NCBI GenBank assembly: GCA_002790835.1
Contig: PFVX01000032.1
Span: 1-55,354 of the forward strand
Length of the DNA: 55,354 nt
Direction of reading: 5' to 3'
Source of the DNA: a bacterium CG_4_9_14_3_um_filter_65_15
GTDB lineage: Bacteria > Krumholzibacteriota > Krumholzibacteriia > LZORAL124-64-63
The position numbers were made by a program, and so were the translations under genes. A model generated the notes under the pieces. The model searched no databases, had not been told where the DNA came from, and saw only the letters and a list, made by a program, of their open reading frames with translations. Below, piece by piece: positions 30,042 to 38,674 of this stretch. Positions within the stretch are counted from its first letter, which is position 1, and each line of letters opens with the position of its first letter.

Positions 30042-31781
30042 ATGAAGAGAAAGCAAAATTCCCCCTCGATCCCCTTCCCGGGCGCTCAGCTCGGGGCATG
30101 CGGCGCATTGCTGTTTCTGGCCTTGTGCCTGGCCTCTTGGGCGGGCGCGGCTTCGGCCGAGAGCGGGAACATTTTCAACCTGATGCCCGGGCTGCAGGCT
30201 CGGCTGGGCGCGCAGGGTGAGCTATCCCTGTTCTGCGTGGGGCGCCGGCAGGTGTTGATCAACCTGGGCGCCGCGGATGAGGTGTTCATGGCCTTTGCCG
30301 CCGAAGGTGCGGACCACGGCCTGCGCGGATTTTCCCCCGGGGCTGACGATGACCGGGATGGCATGGTGGACGAGGATCGGCTGGACGGTCGCGACAACGA
30401 TGGCGATGGCATGGTGGACGAGGATTTCGCAGCCATCGGGGACCGCATGGCCGTCTGGCGCCGGGAAGACGCGACCGGAACAGTCCACGCCGAAATCTAC
30501 CACTGGTTCTACGACTTCCTGAAAACCACCATCTTCCTGGAGCTGGATTCCTCTACGAGGCGGGATTTCGCCTTCCAAAGTCCGCTGCCCTGGATTCTCA
30601 CCGATGTGGCAGCCCGCCGGGTGCGGGCGCAGGGAGAACCGGAGATCCGGCGAACCCACGCCTGGATCACCGTTTTTCGGGATGACGAGGATGGGGAAAC
30701 CTGGGTGGGCCTGGAGCCCTTGGATCCGGATACCAGACTCGAACCGGCGGGCCTGGGGGAGTTGAAGTTCCAATCGAACGACCATCCCGCCGCGCTGGCG
30801 GTGACGGTTGCCGCGACGTGGGATCAACTCTGTAGTGCCTTGTGCGCCGCAGAAGATGTCTACCGCGGGGTTCGGGATCCCGTGACCGGCCGCTCGGTTC
30901 CCTGGATCGTCGGGCCGACCGAGTCCCTGGTTTCGGTGGAGGGGGACGAACCCTGGTCATGGCGGTCCGACTCCGCTGGAGGCGGCAATCTGACCCTCGA
31001 GGCTCCGGCGGGCGTTGGCCGCATCCCCGACCTCGCCACTCTGGTGCTTGGAGCAGTGGCATTGCCGCTACCGGAGACCGTGGGCGCGGAGGGACCAACC
31101 GGCGAACAGGTCGTGACGATTGATCCGGTCTACCGCTACCAGAACCTGCTGCGTGGGCAGCCCGTACCGACTCCCCTGTGGGAAAAGCTGGAGGCCCTGG
31201 GGCCGCGGGAAACTTCCTGGAAGTTGATTCTGCACTATGCCACGGCGCCCCTTGCTCTTCAGTCCGCCGTTCGGGGAGATGAGGTGTCTCTCGAAGGCCG
31301 CGGCATGGATGGTTGCCGGCTGCGCGGGACGGTGACGGTCGAAGAACCTCTGGCAATATCTCCCGCCGAAGACATTGGGGACTTCGCCGCGGACCCCTCA
31401 CGGCAGTCGACCCTTTCCCCCGATCTCATGCTGGGATGGCCCAACCCCTTCCGGGACCGGGTCCAGATCCGGTGCCGGATTCCAGCCACCCCCCAAGAGG
31501 CCTTCGCCCTGCAGGAGACGGAAGCCGGGTTCTCGATTACCGACAAAACCGTGATGCCCCTGCCCTGGGGTGACGGCGAGCCATCAGTATCGGTTCGAAT
31601 TTACAGTATCAACGGCCAGGAACTCAAGACCCTGTACACAGGCCAGCAGGGTGCGGGAGAGTTTGTCGTCCAATGGGACGGCTCCGACAATTTCGGCCGC
31701 CCCGTCGCCTCCGGTCCCTACCTGTGCAAGCTGCAGATGGACGATCTCAACCTTACCCGCAGGCTGATCTACGTTCGCTGA
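30042..31781 (+). CDS. Secreted protein with FlgD-like C-terminal domain
   Basis: 579 residues. A long signal peptide (cleavage near Ala-Ser-Ala, residue ~40) leads into a mature region of unknown fold. Residues about 103-128 contain two acidic repeats, DDDRDGMVDEDRLDGR and DNDGDGMVDED, resembling thrombospondin-3 or EF-hand-like calcium loops. The C-terminal ~100 residues form a FlgD-type Ig domain (PNPFRD near 470, then VSVRIYSINGQELKTLY, WDGSDNFGRPVASGPYLCKL), typical of surface or exported proteins in FCB-type lineages. I do not recognise the middle domain. It stands alone after the gyrA terminator. Confidence 0.8.
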   Translation: MKRKQNSPSIPFPGAQLGACGALLFLALCLASWAGAASAESGNIFNLMPGLQARLGAQGELSLFCVGRRQVLINLGAADEVFMAFAAEGADHGLRGFSPGADDDRDGMVDEDRLDGRDNDGDGMVDEDFAAIGDRMAVWRREDATGTVHAEIYHWFYDFLKTTIFLELDSSTRRDFAFQSPLPWILTDVAARRVRAQGEPEIRRTHAWITVFRDDEDGETWVGLEPLDPDTRLEPAGLGELKFQSNDHPAALAVTVAATWDQLCSALCAAEDVYRGVRDPVTGRSVPWIVGPTESLVSVEGDEPWSWRSDSAGGGNLTLEAPAGVGRIPDLATLVLGAVALPLPETVGAEGPTGEQVVTIDPVYRYQNLLRGQPVPTPLWEKLEALGPRETSWKLILHYATAPLALQSAVRGDEVSLEGRGMDGCRLRGTVTVEEPLAISPAEDIGDFAADPSRQSTLSPDLMLGWPNPFRDRVQIRCRIPATPQEAFALQETEAGFSITDKTVMPLPWGDGEPSVSVRIYSINGQELKTLYTGQQGAGEFVVQWDGSDNFGRPVASGPYLCKLQMDDLNLTRRLIYVR

Positions 31782-32019
31782 TGGTATTGGATAGCATCAT
31801 TCACAGGAGAAATTCACAAGACCACAGCTCCCGTTGAGATGATTTTTGGAAAATTACCCAAAAAACCTGCTTTTTTCACGATAATAGCCATGATTTAGAC
31901 TTTTTTTGATGGACAAACCCTCGGGACTGATCGTATTATTCATAACAGTACGGTAGTAAATTTGTGTTTTTATTACACTTTTGCGCTGCCCAAGATCATG
32001 TTCTGCTTGGGGGGTATTT
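31782..32019. other. AT-rich intergenic region before the AraC-type regulator
   Basis: About 240 bases, markedly more AT-rich than its surroundings, with A and T runs (31850-31920) and the inverted AAAAAA/TTTTTT pair near 31860. It probably contains the regulator's promoter and operator, but no single -35/-10 pair stands out. No gene is visible here. Confidence 0.4.
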
Positions 32020-32895
32020 GTGGAAGAGCAAATGAAACAACAGGCCCAATCCTGGATCAGTTTCGTGATTGAGTTTCCGACTTATCCGAAGCAGATGGTT
32101 CAGGGCAGGGAGGAGAGTCGGAGGATCATTTTCCTCTGTCCCGACTCCGATGGCAATCCCACGGAGCTGTGCCTGGCTTTGTTCGGTCAGCAAATCTTGA
32201 TGCACAGGTTGCAGCAGGATGAGCCGGTTGGATCTCTTGCCGGAGCGAGCTTCCTGTTCGTGTATGCCGCCGAAACGCCCGATGCGCTGCGGGCCGTCGT
32301 GTCGCGGTATGAAGACCTGGTGAATGCTCCCATCATGGTGACCCGGAAGGCCAATGTCGTGAGAACGGCGCAAAAGGTGACCAGTCTCCTGGTGGGTAAC
32401 CCGGGCAACCAAACCGTTGGCGGCCTTCGCACCAGCGGCCTGTCCCTGGAAGAAAACGAGACATCGGCTGAACAGTTCAGCGGTGAGGATTTGTGGAACG
32501 ACCCCCTTCCGGATATCGTCCTGGTGGACGAGGAGGGGACCACCATCCACGCTTCGCACCAGCTGCAGGATTACCGAGCCGAGTACACCTGTCGCTATGT
32601 CTTGGCCCACTTCAACGAGAACATCAACCGCGACAAGATGGCCAAGATGGTCAATCTCAGTCCGGGATATTTCTCCAATCTGTTCCGCTCCGAGGTCGGT
32701 ATGAGCTTCAGCGATTACCTGATTCAGGTGCGGGTGGAGAATGCCAAGACCCTGCTGCGCCGCTTTGACCTTTCGGTCGAGGCCATCAGCAAGAAATGCG
32801 GCTTCAACAGCCTGGCCCACTTCTCGCGCACCTTCAAGGATCGTTGCGGGCAGTCGCCGCTGAAGTACCGCAAGAGCCCGCACATGGTCGCCTAG
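32020..32895 (+). CDS. AraC-family transcriptional regulator
   Basis: 291 residues from GTG at 32020; ATG at 32032 is equally possible, and the frame opens at 31981. The C-terminal ~100 residues are a typical AraC double helix-turn-helix: INRDKMAKMVNLSPGYFSNLFRSEVGMSFSDYLIQVRVENAKTLL and LSVEAISKKCGFNSLAHFSRTFKDRCGQSPLKYRK. The N-terminal ~180 residues do not resemble the AraC cupin and contain a possible sensory region with no clear motif. Targets cannot be read from sequence. It is followed by a terminator at 32921. Confidence 0.88.
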   Translation: MEEQMKQQAQSWISFVIEFPTYPKQMVQGREESRRIIFLCPDSDGNPTELCLALFGQQILMHRLQQDEPVGSLAGASFLFVYAAETPDALRAVVSRYEDLVNAPIMVTRKANVVRTAQKVTSLLVGNPGNQTVGGLRTSGLSLEENETSAEQFSGEDLWNDPLPDIVLVDEEGTTIHASHQLQDYRAEYTCRYVLAHFNENINRDKMAKMVNLSPGYFSNLFRSEVGMSFSDYLIQVRVENAKTLLRRFDLSVEAISKKCGFNSLAHFSRTFKDRCGQSPLKYRKSPHMVA

Positions 32896-32920
32896 ACCAA
32901 CGCGGAGAGCGAAGCCGTAA

Positions 32921-32956
32921 AGGCCCTTCCCCCTGAGTCGGGGAGGGGCCTTTTTC
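32921..32956 (+). terminator. Rho-independent terminator after the AraC regulator
   Basis: Eleven-bp stem (GGCCCTTCCCC at 32922-32932 paired with GGGGAGGGGCC at 32940-32950, one T-G wobble), short loop, then TTTTT. Confidence 0.85.
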
Positions 32957-33077
32957 TTGCCCCCCAAGCGCGGGGGCGACTTGCTTCGGGCGGGGTGATG
33001 GGGTTTTATAGGGGCCGGATTCGTGGACATCATGACATCGACCCGCGGGACACGGTCCCGTCTGCAGGCGGAACGAC

Positions 33078-35060
33078 TTGGCCCTGGTATCCCTGGACAA
33101 CCTGAATTTCGACTACGGGCGGGAGAAGATCCTGCGCGGGGTGAACCTTGCCCTCCAGCCGCAGGTGCGCTGCGGTTTGGTCGGAGCCAACGGGGCAGGC
33201 AAGACCACCCTGATGGCCGCCCTGGCCGGCCGGCTCGACGTTCCGGCGGGCACGAGGCAGGTGCAGGGCTCGGTCAGCATCGCCACGTTGCGCCAGGAGT
33301 CGACCCTGGATGTGGACGAGGATCCCCAGGCCCTGTTGTTGCACCGTGTCGGGGAGTTGGCCTTCGCCCGGGAACGGGCACTGGAGCGGGAGCTCGCAGA
33401 GATCACGGGGCAACTCTCGGGCGAAGCGCAGGCCCCGGCGGCCACCGAGCGCTTGATTCAGCGGCAAGGGCACCTGCAGGCCGAGTTCGAGCGCCTCGGG
33501 GGCTACGCCATGCGGTCGCGTCTGGAGGCGGCCCTGCTGGGGGTGGGCCTGCCGACCGAAACCTGGCGGCGCCCCCTGAGCGCCCTGTCGGGGGGCGAGC
33601 GGCGCCGTGCCGCCCTGACGGTGGTCCTGTTGGGTGGCGCCGACCTGCTTCTGCTGGACGAACCGACCAACCACCTGGACCTGGCGTCCTGCGAGTGGCT
33701 GGAGGGATTCCTGGCCACCTGCGGTAGCGCGGCCGTCATCGTTTCCCACGACCGGTACTTCCTGGACCGGGTCACGACCCGGACCCTCCACCTGGACCGC
33801 GGCCGGCTGGTGAACTATTCGGGCAACTACTCCTTCTTCGCCGAGCAAAGCCGCATGCGCTACGAGCAGGACCTCAACGCCTGGGAGCGGCAGCAGGCGC
33901 GGATCAAACAGACCGAGGAATACATCCGCCGCAACATCGAGGGCCAGAACACCAAGCAGGCCCAGGCCCGGCGCAAGCAACTGGCCAAGGAAGAGCGGCT
34001 GGAAAAGCCCACGCCTCCGGCGGGGTTGTACTCGTTCTCCCTCACGCCCGCCCGGCGCAGCGGGGCGACGGTGCTGCAAACCGAGGACCTGGGTGCCACA
34101 GTGGACGGACGGACCCTCATCGAGAATCTGAATCTGCACATTTCCCGGGACGAGAAGGTGGGGATCTTGGGCCCCAACGGATGCGGCAAGTCGACCTTGC
34201 TGAGAATTTTCGTCGGCCAGCGCATTCCCGATTCCGGCCGGGTGGTTGTCGGACACGGCGTCGACATCGGCTACTACGACCAGGATCTCAGCCTCGTGGC
34301 CGATCACAACACGGTCCTGGCGGAAATGGCGGCCGTGGATCCGCGGGCCACCCCCGGCGAGTTGCGTTCATTCCTGGGGGCGTTCGGATTCGGGGAAGAG
34401 ATCTACGACCGTCAGGTGGGCCGCCTGTCGGGAGGCGAGCGCGGCCGGTTGTCGCTGCTGCGGCTGGTCAAGGAGGGGCACAACTCCCTGCTGCTGGACG
34501 AGCCGACCAACCATCTCGATGTGCGCAGCCGGGAATCCCTGGAGGCCGCCCTGCGGGAATACCCCGGCACGGTCGTCGTGGTGTCGCATGACCGCCGCTT
34601 CCTGGACAAGATCGTCCACCGGTTGCTGGTGTTTCCTGCGCGGGACGCCGATGCCCGGGATGCCGGAAGCATCGAGGATTTTCCCGGAAACTATTCCCAG
34701 TGGGTGGTCGCGAAAGGGGAAGCGGATCGCGAGCAGCGGAAATTCGATGCCCCGTCTCCTTCTGGTCCGGCCTCGCCCCGGGGGGCGGGGGAGGAAACCG
34801 CCGCCCCGAAACCGACCTTGAGCAAGAATGAAATTCACCGCCGCCAGCAGTGGATTGCCGAGGTTGAGGGCCGAATCAAGAAACTGGAGGCCGAGCAAAC
34901 CACCGCGGTCGAGGCGATTGGCAGGCCCGAGACCGACAACGAGGATAGATTGGAGCTGAGTCGCCGCTGCCGGGAAATCGAAACGGCGCTTACGACCTGC
35001 CTTGAGCAGTGGGAAGCCTGGCATCTGGAAATCGAAGAAGGGGCGGATCCTCAGTCATGA
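33078..35060 (+). CDS. ABC-F family ATPase
   Basis: 660 residues, two ATP-binding cassettes and no membrane segments. Walker A sites are GANGAGKTT (about 36) and GPNGCGKST (about 364); signatures are LSGGERRRAAL and LSGGERGRLSLL; Walker B segments LLLLDEPTNHLD and LLLDEPTNHLD. A charged linker between cassettes (about 250-310, WERQQARIKQTEEYIRRN) is the P-site tRNA-interaction motif region. A C-terminal coiled coil (about 585-650) suggests the Uup or YheS-type subgroup. ABC-F proteins act on ribosomes. Start is TTG with GGCGGA five bases upstream. The stop overlaps hflX (ATGA). Confidence 0.93.
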   Translation: MALVSLDNLNFDYGREKILRGVNLALQPQVRCGLVGANGAGKTTLMAALAGRLDVPAGTRQVQGSVSIATLRQESTLDVDEDPQALLLHRVGELAFARERALERELAEITGQLSGEAQAPAATERLIQRQGHLQAEFERLGGYAMRSRLEAALLGVGLPTETWRRPLSALSGGERRRAALTVVLLGGADLLLLDEPTNHLDLASCEWLEGFLATCGSAAVIVSHDRYFLDRVTTRTLHLDRGRLVNYSGNYSFFAEQSRMRYEQDLNAWERQQARIKQTEEYIRRNIEGQNTKQAQARRKQLAKEERLEKPTPPAGLYSFSLTPARRSGATVLQTEDLGATVDGRTLIENLNLHISRDEKVGILGPNGCGKSTLLRIFVGQRIPDSGRVVVGHGVDIGYYDQDLSLVADHNTVLAEMAAVDPRATPGELRSFLGAFGFGEEIYDRQVGRLSGGERGRLSLLRLVKEGHNSLLLDEPTNHLDVRSRESLEAALREYPGTVVVVSHDRRFLDKIVHRLLVFPARDADARDAGSIEDFPGNYSQWVVAKGEADREQRKFDAPSPSGPASPRGAGEETAAPKPTLSKNEIHRRQQWIAEVEGRIKKLEAEQTTAVEAIGRPETDNEDRLELSRRCREIETALTTCLEQWEAWHLEIEEGADPQS

Positions 35061-36370
35061 CGGAAGATCAGAGCAACGGTAACGGCTATATCACCGAGGC
35101 GCCGGTGGAGCGAGCGGTGCTGGCCGGAGTGAACCTGCCCGAGGCCTGGAGGGGCGGCATGGGTGGGGAAGCGGACCTGGACGAACTGGCGCGCCTGGCC
35201 GATACGGCCGGGGCCAAGGTGCTGGGCCGGATCGAGCAGGGCCGCCAGCGCCCGTCGCCCGCGACGTTCCTGGGCAAGGGCAAGCTTGAGGAACTGACCG
35301 AGCTGGTCGCGGACACCGGCGCGACCATGGTGATCTTCGACAACGAGCTGTCCCCCGCCCAGGGGCGCAACCTGGAGAAGACCCTGGAGGTGAAGGTGCT
35401 CGACCGCACCGAACTGATCCTGGACATCTTCGCCGGCCACGCCCGCACCCGGCAGGCGAAGCTGCAGGTGGAGCTGGCCCAGCTGGAATACCTGCTGCCG
35501 CGGCTGACCCGCCTGTGGTCCCACCTGGAGCGCCAGGCGGGGGGGATCGGCACGCGGGGGCCGGGCGAGACGCAGCTGGAAACGGACCGCCGCCTGCTGG
35601 GGCGCCGCATCGCGCGCATTCGTAGCCAACTGAAGGACATCGCCCAGAACCGGAAGGTGCAGACCGGCCGCCGCGACCAGGTCTTCACCGCCGCGCTGAT
35701 CGGCTACACCAACGCCGGAAAATCGACCCTCATGAACGCCCTGACCGATGCGGACATCCTGGCCAAGGACCAGCTGTTCGCCACCCTGGACGCCACCACG
35801 CGCCGGGTGGAAATCGACGAGCGTCGCCGGTTCCTGCTGACCGATACGGTGGGATTCATCCGGCGACTGCCCCATCACCTGGTGGAGAGCTTCAAGGCCA
35901 CCCTGCAGGAAGTCCGGGAGGCCGATCTGCTGGTCCACGTGGTGGACTCGTCCAGCGCCGACCCGGCCCACCAGATCCGGGCGGTGGACGAGGTGTTGGA
36001 AAGCGTCGCCGCCGGAAAGCGACCCACGCTGATGGTCTTCAACAAGATGGATCTGGCCGATGGCGACGCCGTGCGCGACCGCTTCGCCCGCGACCACCCG
36101 CAGGCGGTGTTTCTGAGCGCGCTGGATCCGGCCGGAATCACGGACCTCAAGAATGCCCTGGTCGGTCGGCTGATGGGCGACGAGACCATCGTCACCGTGG
36201 CGGTGCCCCTGGACCGCCTGCAGCTTCTGAGCGCGTTGCATCGCACCGGCTCGGTTCTGGAGCAGGATTTCACTCCCGACAGCTGCGTCGCCACCGTGCG
36301 CGTGACGGACGAGGAACGCAACCGGCTGCTGTCGCGCGACGGAGTCCGGGAGATCACCGACCAGCCCTGA
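35057..36370 (+). CDS. hflX: Ribosome-associated GTPase HflX
   Basis: 437 residues from ATG at 35057, overlapping the ABC-F stop. The HflX-specific N-terminal domain shows PATFLGKGKLEEL, GTRGPGETQLETDRR and DRTELILDIFAGHARTRQAKLQVELAQLEYLLPRL. The G domain has G1 GYTNAGKSTLMNAL (about 214), G3 DTVGFIRRLPHHLVESF and G4 NKMD. HflX dissociates stalled or stressed ribosomes. Coupling to an ABC-F factor makes a plausible ribosome-rescue or maintenance pair. Confidence 0.96.
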   Translation: MTEDQSNGNGYITEAPVERAVLAGVNLPEAWRGGMGGEADLDELARLADTAGAKVLGRIEQGRQRPSPATFLGKGKLEELTELVADTGATMVIFDNELSPAQGRNLEKTLEVKVLDRTELILDIFAGHARTRQAKLQVELAQLEYLLPRLTRLWSHLERQAGGIGTRGPGETQLETDRRLLGRRIARIRSQLKDIAQNRKVQTGRRDQVFTAALIGYTNAGKSTLMNALTDADILAKDQLFATLDATTRRVEIDERRRFLLTDTVGFIRRLPHHLVESFKATLQEVREADLLVHVVDSSSADPAHQIRAVDEVLESVAAGKRPTLMVFNKMDLADGDAVRDRFARDHPQAVFLSALDPAGITDLKNALVGRLMGDETIVTVAVPLDRLQLLSALHRTGSVLEQDFTPDSCVATVRVTDEERNRLLSRDGVREITDQP

Positions 36371-36658
36371 TCCGCCGGACCGGGCCGGGCCCGCCCCTTG
36401 CTTGATGGTCCCACGACAACAAGATCCCGAGCGATTCCATGCAACATGCGGCCGGCAACGGCGGCGTGCCTTGCATATTGCCGCTATTGTTCCCCGATTT
36501 CCTGCCGATACCCCCCACAGGCCGCAAGGACGGTGCCCCTTGCCGGGTATGATCCTTGCAGACCACCCTTGAGGAATCCTCCCGACCGCGCATTTGGCGG
36601 CGGGTAAAGCCCGGAAAAACAGGCGGTTTCGACGCCCGGCAGAGAGGGAAGCAGCACC
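36371..36658. other. Intergenic region before the pilin operon
   Basis: 288 bases with no convincing gene. No clear sigma70 -35/-10 pair or T-tailed hairpin is visible, although the region probably contains the promoter of the minor-pilin operon. Confidence 0.35.
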
Positions 36659-37081
36659 GTGCACAGGAAGAAAATTCCCGTTCGTGCAGGGTTTACCCTG
36701 GTGGAGATGATGATCATCATCATGGTTATCGGCGTCATGGCGAGCCTGGCTGCACCGGGCATGTTCCGTTTCATCCAGTCCAACCGGCTGAAAACCACGA
36801 CCGACCACATGATGGCCGACATGCATTACGCGCGGTCCCTGGCCATTTCCAACGGGCAGGTGTTGCGCTTCACCGTGGATGCGAACGGTTACCAGATCGC
36901 CAATCCGATTACCGACACCGTTTTGCGCAGCGGGGATTTCGACGGACTGGCCCTGGATGCGGCCCAGACGGCGGACTTCTTCCCCTGGGGCATGGCCGAC
37001 GCCGTCGTCTTCAACGTATCGAACCCATCGGGCAACAAGCGGGTCACCCTGCTGCCCACGGGACTGGTGGAGGTGAACTGA
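36659..37081 (+). CDS. Type IV prepilin-like protein (GspH/FimT type)
   Basis: 140 residues. The class III signal GFTLVEMMIIIMVIGVMASLAAPGM has Gly-Phe at the processing site and Glu at mature position 5, followed by the hydrophobic helix. The remainder fits GspH/FimT (SNRLKTTTDHMMADMHYARSLAISNGQ). It is processed by a prepilin peptidase not present in the window. Start GTG at 36659 with GAGAGGGAAG upstream. The stop overlaps the next ATG by one base (TGATG). Probably a minor pilin priming the type IV pilus. Confidence 0.9.
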   Translation: MHRKKIPVRAGFTLVEMMIIIMVIGVMASLAAPGMFRFIQSNRLKTTTDHMMADMHYARSLAISNGQVLRFTVDANGYQIANPITDTVLRSGDFDGLALDAAQTADFFPWGMADAVVFNVSNPSGNKRVTLLPTGLVEVN

Positions 37082-37488
37082 TGTTGCTCACGCGCTGCAG
37101 AACCGCGCTGACCCGTTTCCTGCGCCGGGGAAAAATCGGTTGGCCGAGCAGGGAGGGCTTCACCCTGGTGGAGATCCTCATGGTCATGATGATCCTGTCG
37201 GTGGGCATCCTGCCCATCGCCATCATCCAGCACCGGGCCCGGAGCGAGGTCACCCGGTCGGATGTCTACACCCAGGCCGTGAACGTGGCCCAGGCGCAGC
37301 TCGAGCGGCTGAAGAGCCGGGGCTTCGGCAACATCGCCAACGAGGCCGGGGTGGATGGAACCATCAACTGGAACGCGACGGTCAACAACGTGGGCTTCGG
37401 CCTGGACCGGGTGGAAGTGACGGTCAATTGGCAAGAGGGCGGCAACGCCATGAACCTGACTCTGGCCGACCTGGTGTCATTGCGCTGA
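37081..37488 (+). CDS. Type IV prepilin-like protein (PilV type)
   Basis: 135 residues from ATG at 37081. Basic leader, then GFTLVEILMVMMILSVGILPIAIIQHRA, a standard class III prepilin start. VYTQAVNVAQAQLERLKSRGF is the PilV-like amphipathic segment. A longer in-frame reading to 36556 merely runs through the upstream gene in another frame. It is the second gene of the minor-pilin operon. Confidence 0.9.
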   Translation: MLLTRCRTALTRFLRRGKIGWPSREGFTLVEILMVMMILSVGILPIAIIQHRARSEVTRSDVYTQAVNVAQAQLERLKSRGFGNIANEAGVDGTINWNATVNNVGFGLDRVEVTVNWQEGGNAMNLTLADLVSLR

Positions 37489-37520
37489 TTCGGGTTTGGC
37501 CGCGCGAGGGAGAAAGACGG

Positions 37521-38108
37521 ATGACACGCTTGCGGAACTGCAAATGGAACGATCGCCGGGGCATGTCCCTGGTCGAGTTGATGGTGGCTCTGCTCATCTT
37601 CGGCATCGTGATGGGCGTGGTTTTTTCGGTCATGGTCAACAGCCGCAACAGCTACGAGGCGACGCGGCAGAAAGCGCAGCTCCAGCAGTCCGTTCGGGCG
37701 GTGTTTTCCCTGATGACGAGGGAAATCCGTTCGGCGGGCTGCGATCCCATCCAGCTGGGGATCGAACCCCTGCCGGTGGCGGATGCGACGGTCATGCAGT
37801 GCAGTTCCGACCTTAACGGTGACGCCGACACGGCGGACCTCTCGCCGGACGAAAGCGTGGTCTACACCTTCAACGCGGGGACCGGGGAGCTTTTCCGGGA
37901 CAACGGCAGCGGACCGGTGGCCATTCTGCGCGGACTGCAGGCGGCGGCCTTTTCCTATTTCGACGATACGGGCAATGAACTCCTCAACGTGCCCCTGGGT
38001 GCCCTGGACCGGGCCCTGGTGCGCGAAGTGGGGGTGACCGTCAGCGGGCAGACCAACGACGGCGATACCGTGACCTACGCCACGCGCATTTCCCTGCGCA
38101 ATGGGTAG
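37521..38108 (+). CDS. Type IV prepilin-like protein (PilW type)
   Basis: 195 residues from ATG at 37521 (GGGAGAAAGACGG just upstream). Prepilin signal GMSLVELMVALLIFGIVMGVVFSV, with Met instead of Phe after the Gly. It is followed by NSYEATRQKAQLQQSVRAVFSLMTREIRSAGCDP, the recognisable PilW helix-to-beta transition. C-terminal beta domain of minor-pilin size. Third gene of the operon. Confidence 0.88.
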   Translation: MTRLRNCKWNDRRGMSLVELMVALLIFGIVMGVVFSVMVNSRNSYEATRQKAQLQQSVRAVFSLMTREIRSAGCDPIQLGIEPLPVADATVMQCSSDLNGDADTADLSPDESVVYTFNAGTGELFRDNGSGPVAILRGLQAAAFSYFDDTGNELLNVPLGALDRALVREVGVTVSGQTNDGDTVTYATRISLRNG

Positions 38109-38145
38109 AAGATTCAGCGGGCCGAGACCCGATAAGGAGCAAGAG

Positions 38146-38613
38146 ATGAACAACGCCAGGCAAATGACCATCACCCCGGACCGGGAGGGATTCGCCCTGG
38201 TGACGACCCTGCTGGTGGTGCTGGTGCTCAGCGTGCTTGCGGTGGGCGCGGCGTGGCTGGCCAGCTCGGAGCGCAAGACGTCCTTCGCCGAAGGGACCCA
38301 TGTGCGGGCCGTGCTTTCGGCCGACGCGGGCGGCGAGGCGGCCATCAACTTCATCCGGCTTTCCGACAATCCGCCTCCGCCCACGGACTGGTTCACGAAA
38401 CAGGTGTCCGACCAGGCGACGACGGCCCTTCAGGGATCCCAGACCTACGGCTATAGCTGCTTCCAGGACCGGGTCGCGTACCGGGCCGGTTGGGACCCCG
38501 AAGTCTACCGTGACTACTACTACAACATCCAGGCCCAGGGCGCCGCTTCGGCCCAGGCCAACAGCGAGGTCGTGGTGAATGCCAGCAAGTTGTTCAAAGC
38601 AGGGTACAACTGA
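38146..38613 (+). CDS. PilX-like minor pilin or pilus assembly protein
   Basis: 155 residues from ATG at 38146 with AAGGAG six bases upstream. An in-frame start at 38101 overlaps the previous gene. N-terminal segment DREGFALVTTLLVVLVLSVLAVGAAWLASSERKTSF resembles PilX (GFALV in place of GFTLIE, no Glu at +5). A Cys and several Tyr repeats lie in the globular part. It sits just before the PilY1-like gene, the usual pilX-pilY1 order, which supports the name. Confidence 0.8.
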   Translation: MNNARQMTITPDREGFALVTTLLVVLVLSVLAVGAAWLASSERKTSFAEGTHVRAVLSADAGGEAAINFIRLSDNPPPPTDWFTKQVSDQATTALQGSQTYGYSCFQDRVAYRAGWDPEVYRDYYYNIQAQGAASAQANSEVVVNASKLFKAGYN

Positions 38614-38674
38614 CCCTGGGGAAATATCGCAGGGGGACGGGGCGGCCTTGGTGCCGCGGAAACAGGAGATGATC

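Noticed and set aside
36556-37488. 310-codon reading of the PilV-like gene
   Set aside because: The N-terminal part overlaps the GspH-like gene in another frame; the real start at 37081 gives a standard prepilin signal.
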